Part shown: piece after piece, positions 46,489 to 55,901 of the stretch
How positions within the stretch are numbered: position 1 is the stretch's first letter
Layout of the letters: each line of letters begins with the position of its first letter
Assembly (NCBI RefSeq): GCF_014850955.1
Contig: NZ_JACXSS010000001.1
Coordinates: forward strand, 496,001 to 560,000
Source of the DNA: Methylomonas albis
Lineage (GTDB): Bacteria; Pseudomonadota; Gammaproteobacteria; Methylococcales; Methylomonadaceae
DNA length: 64,000 nt
Reading direction: 5' to 3'
Position numbers and translations under genes: made by a program
Notes under the pieces: generated by a model
Seen by the model: only the letters and a program-made list of their open reading frames with translations
What the model was told of the DNA's origin: nothing
Databases searched by the model: none

Positions 46489-47994
46489 ATGACCGAACCC
46501 TTGCTGATCGCCAAATCCCAAACTGCCGAACTGTGTCTACTGCCGGCCATGGCTAACCGCCACGGCTTGATCGCCGGCGCCACCGGTACCGGCAAAACGA
46601 TCACCCTGCAAACCCTGGCCGAAGCGTTTTCGCAAATCGGCGTACCGGTATTCATGGCCGATGTGAAGGGCGATTTGTCAGGCATCAGCCGGACCGGCGG
46701 CGGTAATGCCAAAGTCGAGGCGCGGCTGGCTGAATTAGGCGTCGCCGCCAGCTATGCGGCTATGCCGACCTTGTTTTGGGACGTGCTGGGTAAAAAAGGC
46801 CACCCCTTGCGTTCGACGGTGTCGGAAATGGGGCCGCTGTTGCTGGCACGAATGCTGGATTTAAACGAGGTGCAAAGCGGCGTTCTTACCGCCGCGTTCA
46901 AGATTGCCGACGATAACAGCTGGCTGTTGTTGGACTTGAAAGATCTGCGAGCCTTGCTGCAATACGCGTCCGAAAATGCCTCAGAGCTGTCCGGCGAATA
47001 CGGCAGCATCTCGGCGGCCAGCGTCGGCGCCATTCAGCGCGGCTTGTTGCAACTGGAACACGAAGGTGGTGAAAACCTGTTCGGCGAGCCGGCCTTGGAC
47101 TTTAACGACTTTCTGCAAACCGACGGGGGCCGGGGCGTGATCAATATCCTGGCTGCCGATACTCTCTACAACTCGCCGCGCGTCTACGCCACCTTGTTGT
47201 TGTGGTTGTTGTCCGAGTTATTTGAAAATCTGCCGGAAGCCGGCGATCTGGACAAGCCTAAATTGGTGTTTTTCTTCGACGAAGCGCATCTATTGTTCAA
47301 TGACGCGCCGGCCGCGCTGCTGCAAAAAATCGAGCAAGTAGTGCGTTTGATTCGTTCCAAAGGCGTAGGCGTGTATTTTGTCAGTCAAAACCCGCTGGAT
47401 ATTCCCGACGTGATCTTGGGCCAGCTCGGCAATCGCGTGCAGCATGCCTTGCGGGCCTTCACTCCGCGCGACCAAAAAGCCGTGAAAGCCGCGGCGGAAA
47501 CCTTTAGAGCCAATCCGGACGTGGACGTCGAAATTGCAATCACCGAACTGGGTGTGGGCGAAGCGCTGGTGTCATTCTTAGACGCAAAAGGCACGCCGAT
47601 GCCGGTACAGCGGGCGATGATCAAGCCGCCAAGTTCCCATGTCGGCGCGGTGAGCGAGGCCGAGCGGCAGGAATCGATCAATACTTCCATCATCGCTGGC
47701 CATTACGAAAAGCAGGTCGACCGCGAATCGGCCTACGAAATTCTGAAAGGCCGCGCCGAAAAAGTCGCGCCGCCCGAATCTGCCAGCGAAAGCGGCGATT
47801 CCGGATCTGGTTTCAATTGGGGCGAGGTGCTATTGGGCGGCGTCGGTGCCGCCACCAAATCCCGGCGCGGCCGCAGCAGCGGACAAAGCGTGCTGGAAGC
47901 GGCCGCGAAAAGTGCGGCGCGTAGCATAGGCCAGGAAGTGGGCAAGCAAATCATTCGCGGCGTGTTGGGCTCGCTGTTGGGCGGCCGGCGCTAA
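46489..47994 (+). CDS. HerA/VirB4-like ATPase of the DUF853 (YjgR) family
   Basis: 501 residues from ATG 46489 (CAGGAAA upstream). Walker A GATGTGKT near residue 31, [15 protein letters not shown], Walker [14 protein letters not shown], and arginine-finger region [20 protein letters not shown]; the C-terminus is glycine-rich and ends in a hydrophobic [15 protein letters not shown] tail ([12 protein letters not shown]). Members are widespread, annotated as helicase HerA-like, and of unknown role. No NurA nuclease gene is adjacent, so a DNA-end-processing role is not supported. Confidence 0.9.
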   Translation: MTEPLLIAKSQTAELCLLPAMANRHGLIAGATGTGKTITLQTLAEAFSQIGVPVFMADVKGDLSGISRTGGGNAKVEARLAELGVAASYAAMPTLFWDVLGKKGHPLRSTVSEMGPLLLARMLDLNEVQSGVLTAAFKIADDNSWLLLDLKDLRALLQYASENASELSGEYGSISAASVGAIQRGLLQLEHEGGENLFGEPALDFNDFLQTDGGRGVINILAADTLYNSPRVYATLLLWLLSELFENLPEAGDLDKPKLVFFFDEAHLLFNDAPAALLQKIEQVVRLIRSKGVGVYFVSQNPLDIPDVILGQLGNRVQHALRAFTPRDQKAVKAAAETFRANPDVDVEIAITELGVGEALVSFLDAKGTPMPVQRAMIKPPSSHVGAVSEAERQESINTSIIAGHYEKQVDRESAYEILKGRAEKVAPPESASESGDSGSGFNWGEVLLGGVGAATKSRRGRSSGQSVLEAAAKSAARSIGQEVGKQIIRGVLGSLLGGRR

Positions 47995-48076
47995 GACCTA
48001 AAACATTGCTGACATAACGCTGTCAGGAGGGCTGTTTTAGGATGACGGCTCTTTTAATCACAACGAGGAGAACATC

Positions 48077-48451
48077 ATGATCAACAACGTCGCAACCTGG
48101 TTTGAATTACCCGTCATCGATATGCCGCGCGCGCAGGGTTTTTACCGCAGCATTTTGAATGCGTCTTTCAAGGAAGAGGAAATGAGCGGCTATCAAATGG
48201 CGATTTTCGACGCTGAAGAAGGCGCAGTCAGCGGCATGTTGATATTGGGTGAACACTATCAGCCTAGCGCAACCGGTGCGGTGGTGTATTTCAACGGCGG
48301 TGCCGATTTGAGCGAGCCCTTGGCCAAGGTAGAGGCAAGCGGCGGCAGCGTGTTGATGCCGAAAACCCCCATCCACGACGGCGAATGCGGTTACTTTGCG
48401 ATGTTGCTAGACAGCGAAGGTAATCGTGTTGGCCTGTATTCCCAAGCTTAA
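48077..48451 (+). CDS. VOC (glyoxalase/bleomycin-resistance-like) family protein
   Basis: 124 residues with AACGAGGAGAAC before the ATG. A typical single-chain vicinal-oxygen-chelate protein: WFELPVIDMPRAQGFYRSIL at the start, a GAVVYFNGG strand and a LLDSEGNRVGLYS end. The usual metal-binding His positions are not all conserved, so it may be non-metal. Function unassigned. Confidence 0.88.
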   Translation: MINNVATWFELPVIDMPRAQGFYRSILNASFKEEEMSGYQMAIFDAEEGAVSGMLILGEHYQPSATGAVVYFNGGADLSEPLAKVEASGGSVLMPKTPIHDGECGYFAMLLDSEGNRVGLYSQA

Positions 48452-48498
48452 CGGCCAATAAAACCGGGGCAGTCTGAACTAGACTGCCCTATTTGCCC

Positions 48499-49185
48499 AT
48501 GCGCCGCGCTGATCGTCTGTTTCAAATCGTCCAAATCCTGCGTAACCGGCGGATGGTTACCGCCAAGGCGCTTGCCGAGCGTCTGGAGGTTTCCGAGCGC
48601 ACCATCTATCGAGACATCCAGGTTTTAAGCTTGTCCGGCATTCCTATCGAAGGCGAGGCCGGCGTCGGCTACATGTTGCGTCATAGTCTGGATATTCCGC
48701 CCATCATGTTCAGCGCCGCTGAACTGGAAGCCTTGGTAATCGGCGCGCGGATGGTGAAAACCTGGGCCGGTAAGGAGTTGGGGCATTCCGCGCAGTCGGT
48801 ACTGGATAAGGTGACGGCAGTGGTACCGGCGGAATTACGCGAGCAACTGGAGCGCAGCAAATTATTCGCGCTACGTTTTTCGCCGCGCGAAGATTTGGAT
48901 GTGACCATGGATATTTGCCGCAAGGCGTTGGACGGTAAGCGTTTGCTGTGCATGGATTACCGCCGTGCCGACGGCACGTTCAGCCGGCGGCGAATCAGGC
49001 CGCTAGGCTTATATTTTTGGGGCAACGTCTGGACCTTGGTGGGTTGGTGCGAACTGCGTGGCGATTTTCGCAATTTCCGGCTGGATCGCATCCTGCGGGC
49101 ATTGGTGCTGGACGATGTGTTTACCGACGACGTCGGGCAAACCTTGCAGGATTTTATTCGGCGGATGCATTGCTCGCCGCAGTGA
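48499..49185 (+). CDS. YafY-type transcriptional regulator (HTH + WYL)
   Basis: 228 residues from ATG 48499. N-terminal DeoR-type winged helix (RADRLFQIVQILRNRRMVTA, EVSERTIYRDIQVLS), then a WYL ligand-binding domain (about 130-215: MDYRRADGTFSRRRIRPLGL YFWGN in two parts, LVGWCELRGDFRNFRLDRI). The usual WYL tripeptide corresponds to WTLVGWCE. It lies 48 bases after the VOC gene on the same strand and may regulate it. Confidence 0.9.
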   Translation: MRRADRLFQIVQILRNRRMVTAKALAERLEVSERTIYRDIQVLSLSGIPIEGEAGVGYMLRHSLDIPPIMFSAAELEALVIGARMVKTWAGKELGHSAQSVLDKVTAVVPAELREQLERSKLFALRFSPREDLDVTMDICRKALDGKRLLCMDYRRADGTFSRRRIRPLGLYFWGNVWTLVGWCELRGDFRNFRLDRILRALVLDDVFTDDVGQTLQDFIRRMHCSPQ

Positions 49186-49305
49186 GCTTGTCCTGTTAAG
49201 GCGAAGATTCCGGTTGCCGAACGCCAGGTTTTCTCTATCATGTCTGAGTAAACCGGCGTTCCTGCCGGTATTTTCATTTCATTGACTCTCAACTGATCCT
49301 GACTC

Positions 49306-50727
49306 ATGACAACAATCAACATCCAAAAAATGATGGCCGACAGCGGCGTGGCGTTTGGCACCAGCGGCGCGCGCGGTCTGGTTAGTCAAATGACCGGCGA
49401 AGTCTGCGCGGCTTATACATTGGCCTTTATTCAAGGTTTGAATCTGGCGCGGCCAGGGCAAAAAATCGCACTGGGCATGGATCTCAGGCCATCCAGCCCG
49501 GAAATCGCCCAAGCTTGTGTGGCCGGCATCCGTCAAGCCGGTTGCGATGTGGATTTTTGCGGTGTGTTGCCGACGCCGGCGCTGGCTTTGTACGCGTTAG
49601 TCAACGGTCTGCCGGCGATCATGGTCTCCGGGAGTCATATTCCATTCGACCGCAACGGCATAAAGTTTTACCGGGCCGACGGTGAGATCAGTAAGGCTGA
49701 TGAAGCGGCGATGACCAGCGCGACAGTGGACGTGCAAACGGTTTCGGCCGAGTTGCCGGCGATTAATCCGGCCGCGCTGACGCAATTTCGGCAGCGCTAT
49801 ACCAATTTGTTTGGTCACGATTTGTTAAACAGCTGGCGAGTGGGTGTGTACGAACATTCCAGCGCGGCCCGCGATGTATTGAAAGAAGTGCTGGCGGAGC
49901 TGGGCGCAGAGGTAATTGGCCTGGAGCGCACCGATACCTTCGTACCTATCGACACCGAAGCAGTCGGCGAGGCGGATCGGCAGCGCGGCCGCAATTGGGC
50001 CTCCGAATACAAACTGGATGCGCTGATTTCCACCGACGGCGACGGTGACCGACCCTTGATCGGTGACGAAACCGGCGAATGGCTACGCGGCGATATTGTG
50101 GGTTTGCTGTGCGCGAAGTTTCTCGGGGCTGATACCGTGGTGACGCCGGTTAGCTGCAATACCGCCATCGAAGCCTCCGGTTGGTTCAAGCAAGTGATCC
50201 GTACGCGGATCGGCTCACCGTATGTGATTGCCGGCATGGAGGATGTACATAGCGGCGGCGTGGCCGGCTTTGAGGCGAACGGCGGTTTTCTGGCTGGTAA
50301 CGGTTTGTCTGTAAACGGCAAGGCCTTGGCGCCATTGCCCACTCGCGATTCGCTGTTGCCGGCCCTAGCGTTATTGGCAATGGCTAGCACTCAAGGTGTG
50401 AAGCTATCGGGGCTGCTGCAAGGCTTGCCGCAACGTTACACCGCTAGCGACCGCATCCAGGCGTTTCCGGTTGCCAATAGCTGGGCCTTGCTGGAACGCT
50501 TGCAAGCCGATGAGACCGCTTATCGCGGGCTATGGGGCGACACTTTGGGCGAGTTGGTTAATAGCGATACCACCGACGGCCTACGCTTGACCTTCGCCAA
50601 CGGTGAGATCGTGCATCTGCGTCCCTCCGGCAATGCGCCGGAATTGCGTTGTTATGCCGAAGCCGAAGATATGGCGCGCGCTGAATTACTGGTCAGTTCG
50701 ACGCTAAAAAGGATTGCCGGGCGTTAA
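49306..50727 (+). CDS. Phosphohexomutase (phosphomannomutase/phosphoglucomutase family)
   Basis: 473 residues of the alpha-D-phosphohexomutase superfamily. The active-site serine loop reads MVSGSHIPFDRNGIKFY (TASHNP in most members), the metal loop STDGDGDRPLIGD, the sugar-binding loop GFEANGGFL, and the C-terminal phosphate loop RPSGNAPELRCY. The SGSHIP variant means that the hexose specificity cannot be named from sequence. It makes sugar phosphates for exopolysaccharide or LPS. Single gene. Confidence 0.9.
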   Translation: MTTINIQKMMADSGVAFGTSGARGLVSQMTGEVCAAYTLAFIQGLNLARPGQKIALGMDLRPSSPEIAQACVAGIRQAGCDVDFCGVLPTPALALYALVNGLPAIMVSGSHIPFDRNGIKFYRADGEISKADEAAMTSATVDVQTVSAELPAINPAALTQFRQRYTNLFGHDLLNSWRVGVYEHSSAARDVLKEVLAELGAEVIGLERTDTFVPIDTEAVGEADRQRGRNWASEYKLDALISTDGDGDRPLIGDETGEWLRGDIVGLLCAKFLGADTVVTPVSCNTAIEASGWFKQVIRTRIGSPYVIAGMEDVHSGGVAGFEANGGFLAGNGLSVNGKALAPLPTRDSLLPALALLAMASTQGVKLSGLLQGLPQRYTASDRIQAFPVANSWALLERLQADETAYRGLWGDTLGELVNSDTTDGLRLTFANGEIVHLRPSGNAPELRCYAEAEDMARAELLVSSTLKRIAGR

Positions 50728-50825
50728 GTAGTTGTATAGCTCCTTAGCAATAGTGTTAATCGGCCGTTAAGTTTGGTTGCGGTACTCTGTTCCCGCATTA
50801 ATAACTATTACTAAGGAGTTTCACC

Positions 50826-51272
50826 ATGCAACACAAAAATGTATTTTTGGCTTCACTGTTGTTAATCTCAGGTTCCGCTTTCGCCGAAAGCTCTGTTTTA
50901 GGTGGTGTTGCCAAGCAAGCCGCGACCAACGCTGCAACTGCCGCAGTACCTACTGCGGTGCCGGGTGCTGCAAGCACGCTTCAGGCTGTTGAATCCGCAG
51001 GCGAAGCAAAACAGGCCGTACAAGCAGCACCTGGCGTGGTTAAGGATCAGGCGCAGGATGCAGTGAAAGACGCCGTACAACAGAAAGTGGAGCAGGCGGT
51101 GCCAGCGGGAGCGAAGCAAGGCGTGGAAACCTTGAAAGCAGGTAAGGAAGCGGCGACCGATCTGAAAGGCAAAGTGGATGCGGTGCCCAAATCAACCGGC
51201 GAAGCGGCGGCGGTTGTCAAAGGGCACGCCAAACAAAAAGCGGCCGGAAAAGCGCTGGATCTTTTGAAATAA
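50826..51272 (+). CDS. Exported Ala/Lys-rich protein of unknown function
   Basis: 148 residues. AAGGAG before ATG; Sec signal peptide (VFLASLLLISGSAFA, cleavage AFA-ES). The mature part is low in complexity and rich in Ala, Lys, Gln and Val, with repeated heptad-like amphipathic pieces (VKDQAQDAVKDAVQQKVEQA) that recall LEA or apolipoprotein-type helices. It is expected to be periplasmic and extended. A strong hairpin terminator follows. Confidence 0.75.
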   Translation: MQHKNVFLASLLLISGSAFAESSVLGGVAKQAATNAATAAVPTAVPGAASTLQAVESAGEAKQAVQAAPGVVKDQAQDAVKDAVQQKVEQAVPAGAKQGVETLKAGKEAATDLKGKVDAVPKSTGEAAAVVKGHAKQKAAGKALDLLK

Positions 51273-51280
51273 GCTTAAGC

Positions 51281-51308
51281 AGTAAATAGCGCTTCGGCGC
51301 TATTTACT
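51281..51308 (+). terminator. Terminator with TTCG tetraloop
   Basis: AGTAAATAGCGC-TTCG-GCGCTATTTACT, perfect 12-bp stem with the very stable UUCG loop, 8 bases after the stop codon of the preceding gene. Confidence 0.85.
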
Positions 51309-51786
51309 TATCATCGTGCAGATCCCGAAGTGATATTCGGGATTTGTCTACACCAGCGTATCGTACTTCACATTTCAGGGGTTGATTCAAACCCTGAAAA
51401 TCTTGGAAACTGAGCGGAAGCGATGTGAAGATGTTTTAGTCCCCGATAGCCGTAGCGCCGGGCGGGTTTTCGCAGCGAAGCGGAGAAAACCTGCAAGGCA
51501 TCTTGCCAGACAGGGCGTTAAGTCATGCAAGAGCCTAAGTTCCGACCCCTTGCTGGTTTATGCCCAGCAGATTCAGCACTGGCAGCGATTTTGGGAATGC
51601 CGCCGCCAAAGTTTGCGCTCGGACTTCAGTGAACGGCGCTTGCCCCGCTTGAAATAATTGGTGGAGAGCCTGTAGTTCCGCCGGTTGTGGTTGGTTTAGT
51701 GGTGTTTTCATTAAGACTATCAGCGTGCCGAAATTTCGACGCAGAATACCGCAAACCGCGCCAGTCCGGCAAAGCCCGCCGCCAGC
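51309..51786. other. Gene-free stretch with a hairpin element
   Basis: About 480 bases with no supported gene. At 51462-51494 there is a hairpin GCGGGTTTTC...GAAAACCTGC around the loop CGCAGCGAAGCGGAG, the same 15 bases as the loop of attC site 2. A 91-codon plus-strand frame (51382-51657) has no ribosome binding site and crosses this hairpin. Confidence 0.45.
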
Positions 51787-52407
51787 TCAATCGATATAAT
51801 CGGCACCAAGTGCGTCCCGTAACTGCCGGTTCTCGGCCTGTAAGCGTTCTATTTCCAACTGCAAGGCGGTCAGTCTCGGTTGAATCTGCGCTTCAGTGAA
51901 GCGCGGCGTGATGTGCTTCGGACAATTCCAGTCGTAGGCTTTTACGTCAATGACGATGGCCCGCTCGACGCCGGCTTCGGCCGGCAAAGCCGTCGGCCAA
52001 TCCGCCGCGCCGAGCTCGACGATGCGGGCCACGCCCCAGATTTTCAGCCGGCGCCGCGCGGCGTAATCCATCAAGATCAATGCCACCCGGCCATCCGCGT
52101 CCAGATTGCCGACGCTGATGTACTGGCGGTTGCCGCGCACATCGGCGTAAGCCAGCGTGCGCGGGTCCAATACTTTTAAAAAGCCGGGGCGGCCGCCGCG
52201 AAACTGCACGTAGGGCCAACCGATCTCGCCGACACTGGCCTGATAAAAGCCGTCGCGCTCGGCGACGAAGGCTTGCTCGGTCTCGCCCAGTTCGGCGCGC
52301 GGATCGGCAGCCGTTTCGAAACCGCGATTGCCGTCCCGGCTGCCGTAACGGTGCTGCGCTGCGCGCACCGAGTCGGTAAAACAAATATCGGCAAAAGCTC
52401 TGGACAT
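51787..52407 (-). CDS. Pyridoxamine 5'-phosphate oxidase-like flavoprotein
   Basis: 206 residues: FMN-binding split-barrel fold of the PNPOx-like family (ERDGFYQASVGEIGWPYVQF, GFLKVLDPRTLAYADVRGNR, NLDADGRVALILMDYAARRR), ending in a coiled-coil-like tail (LTALQLEIERLQAENRQLRD, about 175-200). Such proteins are often annotated as general-stress or pyridoxamine-oxidase-like; activity is unknown. The tail suggests oligomerisation. Confidence 0.88.
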   Translation of the reverse strand: MSRAFADICFTDSVRAAQHRYGSRDGNRGFETAADPRAELGETEQAFVAERDGFYQASVGEIGWPYVQFRGGRPGFLKVLDPRTLAYADVRGNRQYISVGNLDADGRVALILMDYAARRRLKIWGVARIVELGAADWPTALPAEAGVERAIVIDVKAYDWNCPKHITPRFTEAQIQPRLTALQLEIERLQAENRQLRDALGADYID

Positions 52408-52483
52408 GGCGGATTACCTCGATTGCGGAATGGTGAATATGATTAATCAAGTCTTTAACCAGGCCACTTTTGTTTCTGGTAAA

Positions 52484-52570
52484 CCGTTCGGGCTGAGCCT
52501 GTCGAAGCCTGGTGTGGAGCGCCCATCGACAGGCTCTGCTGATCGAAGCCGACGAACTGAGGGCGAACGG
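52484..52570. repeat. Palindromic intergenic repeat
   Basis: CCGTTCGGGCTGAGCCTGTC at the left and GACAGGCTC ... GGGCGAACGG at the right form an imperfect 87-base inverted repeat. Very similar sequences recur between genes in many proteobacteria. Confidence 0.6.
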
Positions 52571-52609
52571 TATTTAACGTTTAATCCTGTTTGAACCGGC
52601 CGGCACAAT

Positions 52610-52826
52610 CCCTTCGACTCCGCTCAGGGAGCGCTCCGAAGCTTCCCAAACGCTACGAAAGTGAACGCGCCGACGGTTCTCTTGAACAAGTCGAGCGGCG
52701 CGCTTGGCGTCCCCTGAACACCTCGAGCGGTCCGCCTGGCGTTCCCTGAGCGGGTCGAATGTAGGGCGCCCGGCCTTCCTTGAGCGGTGCCGAAGGGTCC
52801 GTTCCCTGAGCGGAGCCGAAGGGAAC
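52610..52826. repeat. Cluster of short GC-rich repeat units
   Basis: Several copies of a unit like GTTCCCTGAGCGGAGCCGAA: 52610-52630 (inverted), 52741-52760, 52776-52797 and 52801-52826, the last a full palindrome GTTCCCT...AGGGAAC. Degenerate copies lie between. No coding signal in 52408-52889. Confidence 0.65.
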
Positions 52827-52889
52827 TTAAAACCTCAAGCGGCCAAAGCAATAGACTCCGGCCCACTTAAACGGCATGATCAAACCCCA

Positions 52890-53507
52890 TCAAGCCGAAG
52901 CGCTCGGCCGCTGCCCGACCCGCTCCCGCCAAACGTGCAGATTTTTGCAAGTTTCCGGAATGCCAATCTGCAGCAACTCGATCAAAGCCAGACCGGCAAA
53001 CAGCGTGATGTCCGGCATCGTCAACTGTTCGCCCATCACATAACGCCGGCCGCGCAGCACGCTGTCGAAATAATGCATGCCTTTGATCGCCACTTGGCGC
53101 TGGTATTCGCCCCACTCCTTAATTTGTATCGGTTCCAGCTTGCCCAAACCGGCCGTGGCGTGATGGAAATAATCGCTGGCGGCATCCAACACCAAGGCTT
53201 CGGCGCGGCGTTGCAGCATGTGGATTTGCGCGCGCTGCCGGGCGGATTCGCCGGTTAGCACCGGCGTGCCGGCGCTATGGTCCAGGTATTCGGTAATCGC
53301 GGTGCACTCGGCGATCGCCGTGCCGTCGTCCAGCACCAACACCGGCACCTTGCCGACCGGATTGAGCTGCAAAAACTCGGGACGTTTATGTTCGCCGTTC
53401 GGCACGTCGACCTGGATAAACTCGATACGGTCGGTCAAGCCTTTTTCGGCGGCGGCCATCCGGGCGCGGAGCGGATTGGGGAAAGCGCGGAATTCGTAAA
53501 TTTTCAT
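52890..53507 (-). CDS. Glutathione S-transferase
   Basis: 205 residues from ATG 53507 (AGAGG upstream). N-terminal thioredoxin-like domain (YEFRAFPNPLRARMAAAEKG; GKVPVLVLDDGTAIAECTAI, the glutathione-binding cis-Pro and Ser/Glu-Cys region) and a helical C-terminal domain (MPDITLFAGLALIELLQ). Bacterial GSTs of this type detoxify electrophiles. It is transcribed divergently from the LysR regulator next door, which probably controls it. Confidence 0.92.
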   Translation of the reverse strand: MKIYEFRAFPNPLRARMAAAEKGLTDRIEFIQVDVPNGEHKRPEFLQLNPVGKVPVLVLDDGTAIAECTAITEYLDHSAGTPVLTGESARQRAQIHMLQRRAEALVLDAASDYFHHATAGLGKLEPIQIKEWGEYQRQVAIKGMHYFDSVLRGRRYVMGEQLTMPDITLFAGLALIELLQIGIPETCKNLHVWRERVGQRPSASA

Positions 53508-53623
53508 AAAAACCTCTGTCATGTTAGGCGTAGTGGATTTGCGTTGCGGCCGGCCTTTGCCAACCGTGGGGACAGTGTATTGGCTACTTCGAATAAACAG
53601 AATATGGACAAATTACAATTCAC

Positions 53624-53642
53624 TATTCCGATTATCGGAATA
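53624..53642. promoter_or_regulatory. Perfect palindrome between GST and lysR genes
   Basis: TATTCCGAT-T-ATCGGAATA, 19 bases with perfect 9-base arms, 61 bases before the lysR start and in the divergent intergenic region. It fits the T-N11-A half-site layout of LysR operators. Confidence 0.7.
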
Positions 53643-53702
53643 AAATAGGCATTCAAACGCCGTTTACCGGCCCCGGTTCGGACTGATTCAAGGAGGTGGA
53701 GG

Positions 53703-54602
53703 ATGGACAAACTGCAAGCAATGACGGTGTTCGTCGCGGTTGCCGAAGCGCAAAGCTTTGCCGGCGCCGCGCGGCGTTTGGCGATGTCGCCGCCGGCGGT
53801 GACGCGGGCGATTACCGCGTTGGAAGAGCGCTTACAGGTCAAGCTGCTGCAGCGCACCACCCGGCTGGTGCGGGTCACCGATGCCGGTCAGCGCTATCTG
53901 GAAGACGCCAAGCGGATCTTGGCAGACGTTGACGAAGCCGACGAAGCCGCCGCCGGCATCAACGCCGAACCCGCCGGCCACCTGGCCGTCACCGCGCCGG
54001 CGCAGTTCGGCAAGCTGTACGTAATGCCCGGCATCGTCGATTACCTGCAACGCTATCCGGCGATGAGTGTGACGGCCATGTTCGTCGACCGGGTGGTCAA
54101 TCTGTTGGAAGAAGGCATGGATGTTGGCATCCGCATCGGCGAATTGCCAGACTCCAGTTTGCGGGCGCTACGCGTTGGCCAAGTGCGGCCGGTGGTGTGC
54201 GCGGCGCCGGAATATTTAAGGCGCCACGAAGCCCCCAACCACCCGAGCGAACTGGCCGGCCACGCCCTAATCGCCGCCGGCGGCCTCAGTGCCGGTCCGG
54301 ACTGGCGCTTCGGCAGCGGCGTGGACGCAATCAGCGTGCGGGTCCAACCCCGGTTGGTCACGACCACGATAGACGCCGCCATCGAAGCCGCCGTGCTGGG
54401 CCTGGGCCTGACCCGCCTGCTGTCCTACCAAGTCGCCCCCTACCTGGCCAGCGGACAACTGCAAACCGTGCTGACCCACCACGAACCGCCGCCGATCCCC
54501 ATCCACGTCCTACACCGCGAAGGCCGCTACGCCTCGGCCAAGGTCAGAAGCTTTGTCGATTTGATTTCCGAGCGGTTGCGGAGGGAAGCGCGGTGGTTGT
54601 GA
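53703..54602 (+). CDS. LysR-type transcriptional regulator
   Basis: 299 residues, AAGGAGGTGGAGG before ATG. N-terminal winged helix (LQAMTVFVAVAEAQSFAGAA, RRLAMSPPAVTRAITALEER) and a C-terminal effector domain with the two sub-domain pattern (VGIRIGELPDSSLRALRVGQ). It is of the CrgA/DsdC-like subgroup that often controls neighbouring oxidoreductases or transferases. The divergent GST gene and the palindrome between them suggest that the target is the GST gene. Confidence 0.95.
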   Translation: MDKLQAMTVFVAVAEAQSFAGAARRLAMSPPAVTRAITALEERLQVKLLQRTTRLVRVTDAGQRYLEDAKRILADVDEADEAAAGINAEPAGHLAVTAPAQFGKLYVMPGIVDYLQRYPAMSVTAMFVDRVVNLLEEGMDVGIRIGELPDSSLRALRVGQVRPVVCAAPEYLRRHEAPNHPSELAGHALIAAGGLSAGPDWRFGSGVDAISVRVQPRLVTTTIDAAIEAAVLGLGLTRLLSYQVAPYLASGQLQTVLTHHEPPPIPIHVLHREGRYASAKVRSFVDLISERLRREARWL

Positions 54603-54827
54603 GCCTATACGGGCCGTTGTGGTTTATCGTCTAACCTGATTCAATCGCCGCAATTAGACGTTTACCAGTCATATTAATTGGCTCCGATGATATACCGAAG
54701 GAAATCACATGCTAAACAATGAACTATCGTTTCTATGATCAACTTTCGGTAGATATATGGAAACCATCTAATTCCTTGTTAGCGCAAATCCGATCAACAA
54801 CATCGCATCGTGGAGAAGGAAGCGAAA

Positions 54828-55901
54828 ATGGACGAAGAGTTTCTATCCAAGATAAAGGGTAACAAAAATACTTTGGTGATCCACTCCGATGCAGGTGCGT
54901 GTGCTGCTGCGGCTATAATGGGGAATATTGCTGCTCGTGGTCAAGAAGAAGGTTCGTATTTTCGCCTTTCAGACGATTTCATCCCAACGATTGATGACTT
55001 TGCCAGCAGAGAGTTCGACGCAAATATTGCTATCGACCAGATTGATGCGGATTTCAAGAATGATTGGGTCGGATATTTGCGGACTACCGGTCTTCCAGTC
55101 TGCGATCTGAAATACAAGGACAACCGCACGCCCGAAGATAACACCATGCGTTTTCTTAATGCGAATAACCGACGCATTCCGGCAATGAAGCCCAGGATGG
55201 TTCATGAGTCGCGGGAACTTTTGGTTCCACATGAATATAAACTGGACTACGAAAAACTTGTAGCTCTCATCAAGGCTGGTGGCGATCTCAAACCATATCT
55301 TAGCCGTGACATTCTCAAAAAGAGGCAGCGTGATAAAAATGACCTCTTACTCAATTCTTGGGGGATACAACATCTGCACTTCCGCACAGAGGGAACCGAT
55401 CAACTATTATTTTGCGTAATAGCAGAATCAGATGTGTTCGTTATCCAGACGTTATCTCACAACGAGAAATATCTATGGGTAAATACCGGGCTTGTTGAGA
55501 TTTTGCACAGGAATTGGCCAACACTGATCTTTCGTGCAAAACATAATGGTCTTCGTCCAGAATCTGTTTCGGCAGCCAAACGTCACTCTCTTCGTTGCTA
55601 CAATGCAAACTTTCCAGTTACAGTTGATGATGGAACTGTTTATCTTCCACTCGCACAGGGTACATTGGCATCCGGTGATTCCATGGAAGATTGGATAAAC
55701 CGCAGGAAAATTTTTTCAGAACTTGAACATTATCAAAATATCGTTGTGCAGAATGCACTCGCTATTCGGATGGCACTTAATATGCCTGCTTCACAAAAGC
55801 TGGTAGTTCGGATGGCTTTTGATAACCGTGTCTGTTGCTTTTATGAGCCGACGATGGCAACACGAATTGGTGGTCTTGTGCTCCAATTCGTAGGGCCGTA
55901 G
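54828..55901 (+). CDS. Orphan protein of unknown function in a lower-GC patch
   Basis: 357 residues from ATG 54828 (GGAGAAGGA upstream). N-terminal IHSDAGACAAAAIMGNIAAR resembles the start of DHH-type phosphoesterases (D-A-G-A motif) but the catalytic DHH is not evident. The central part DLLLNSWGIQHLHFRTEG and LHRNWPTLIF is a pattern I have seen in uncharacterised proteins of mobile or defence-type regions; no name can be given. Base composition is plainly lower in GC than in the genes on either side, which suggests recent transfer. No partner gene is adjacent. Confidence 0.7.
   Translation: MDEEFLSKIKGNKNTLVIHSDAGACAAAAIMGNIAARGQEEGSYFRLSDDFIPTIDDFASREFDANIAIDQIDADFKNDWVGYLRTTGLPVCDLKYKDNRTPEDNTMRFLNANNRRIPAMKPRMVHESRELLVPHEYKLDYEKLVALIKAGGDLKPYLSRDILKKRQRDKNDLLLNSWGIQHLHFRTEGTDQLLFCVIAESDVFVIQTLSHNEKYLWVNTGLVEILHRNWPTLIFRAKHNGLRPESVSAAKRHSLRCYNANFPVTVDDGTVYLPLAQGTLASGDSMEDWINRRKIFSELEHYQNIVVQNALAIRMALNMPASQKLVVRMAFDNRVCCFYEPTMATRIGGLVLQFVGP

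Noticed and set aside
51382..51657. 91-codon plus-strand frame.
   Set aside because: It crosses a hairpin repeat, is rich in Arg/Ser from GC-rich repeat DNA, and lacks a ribosome binding site.
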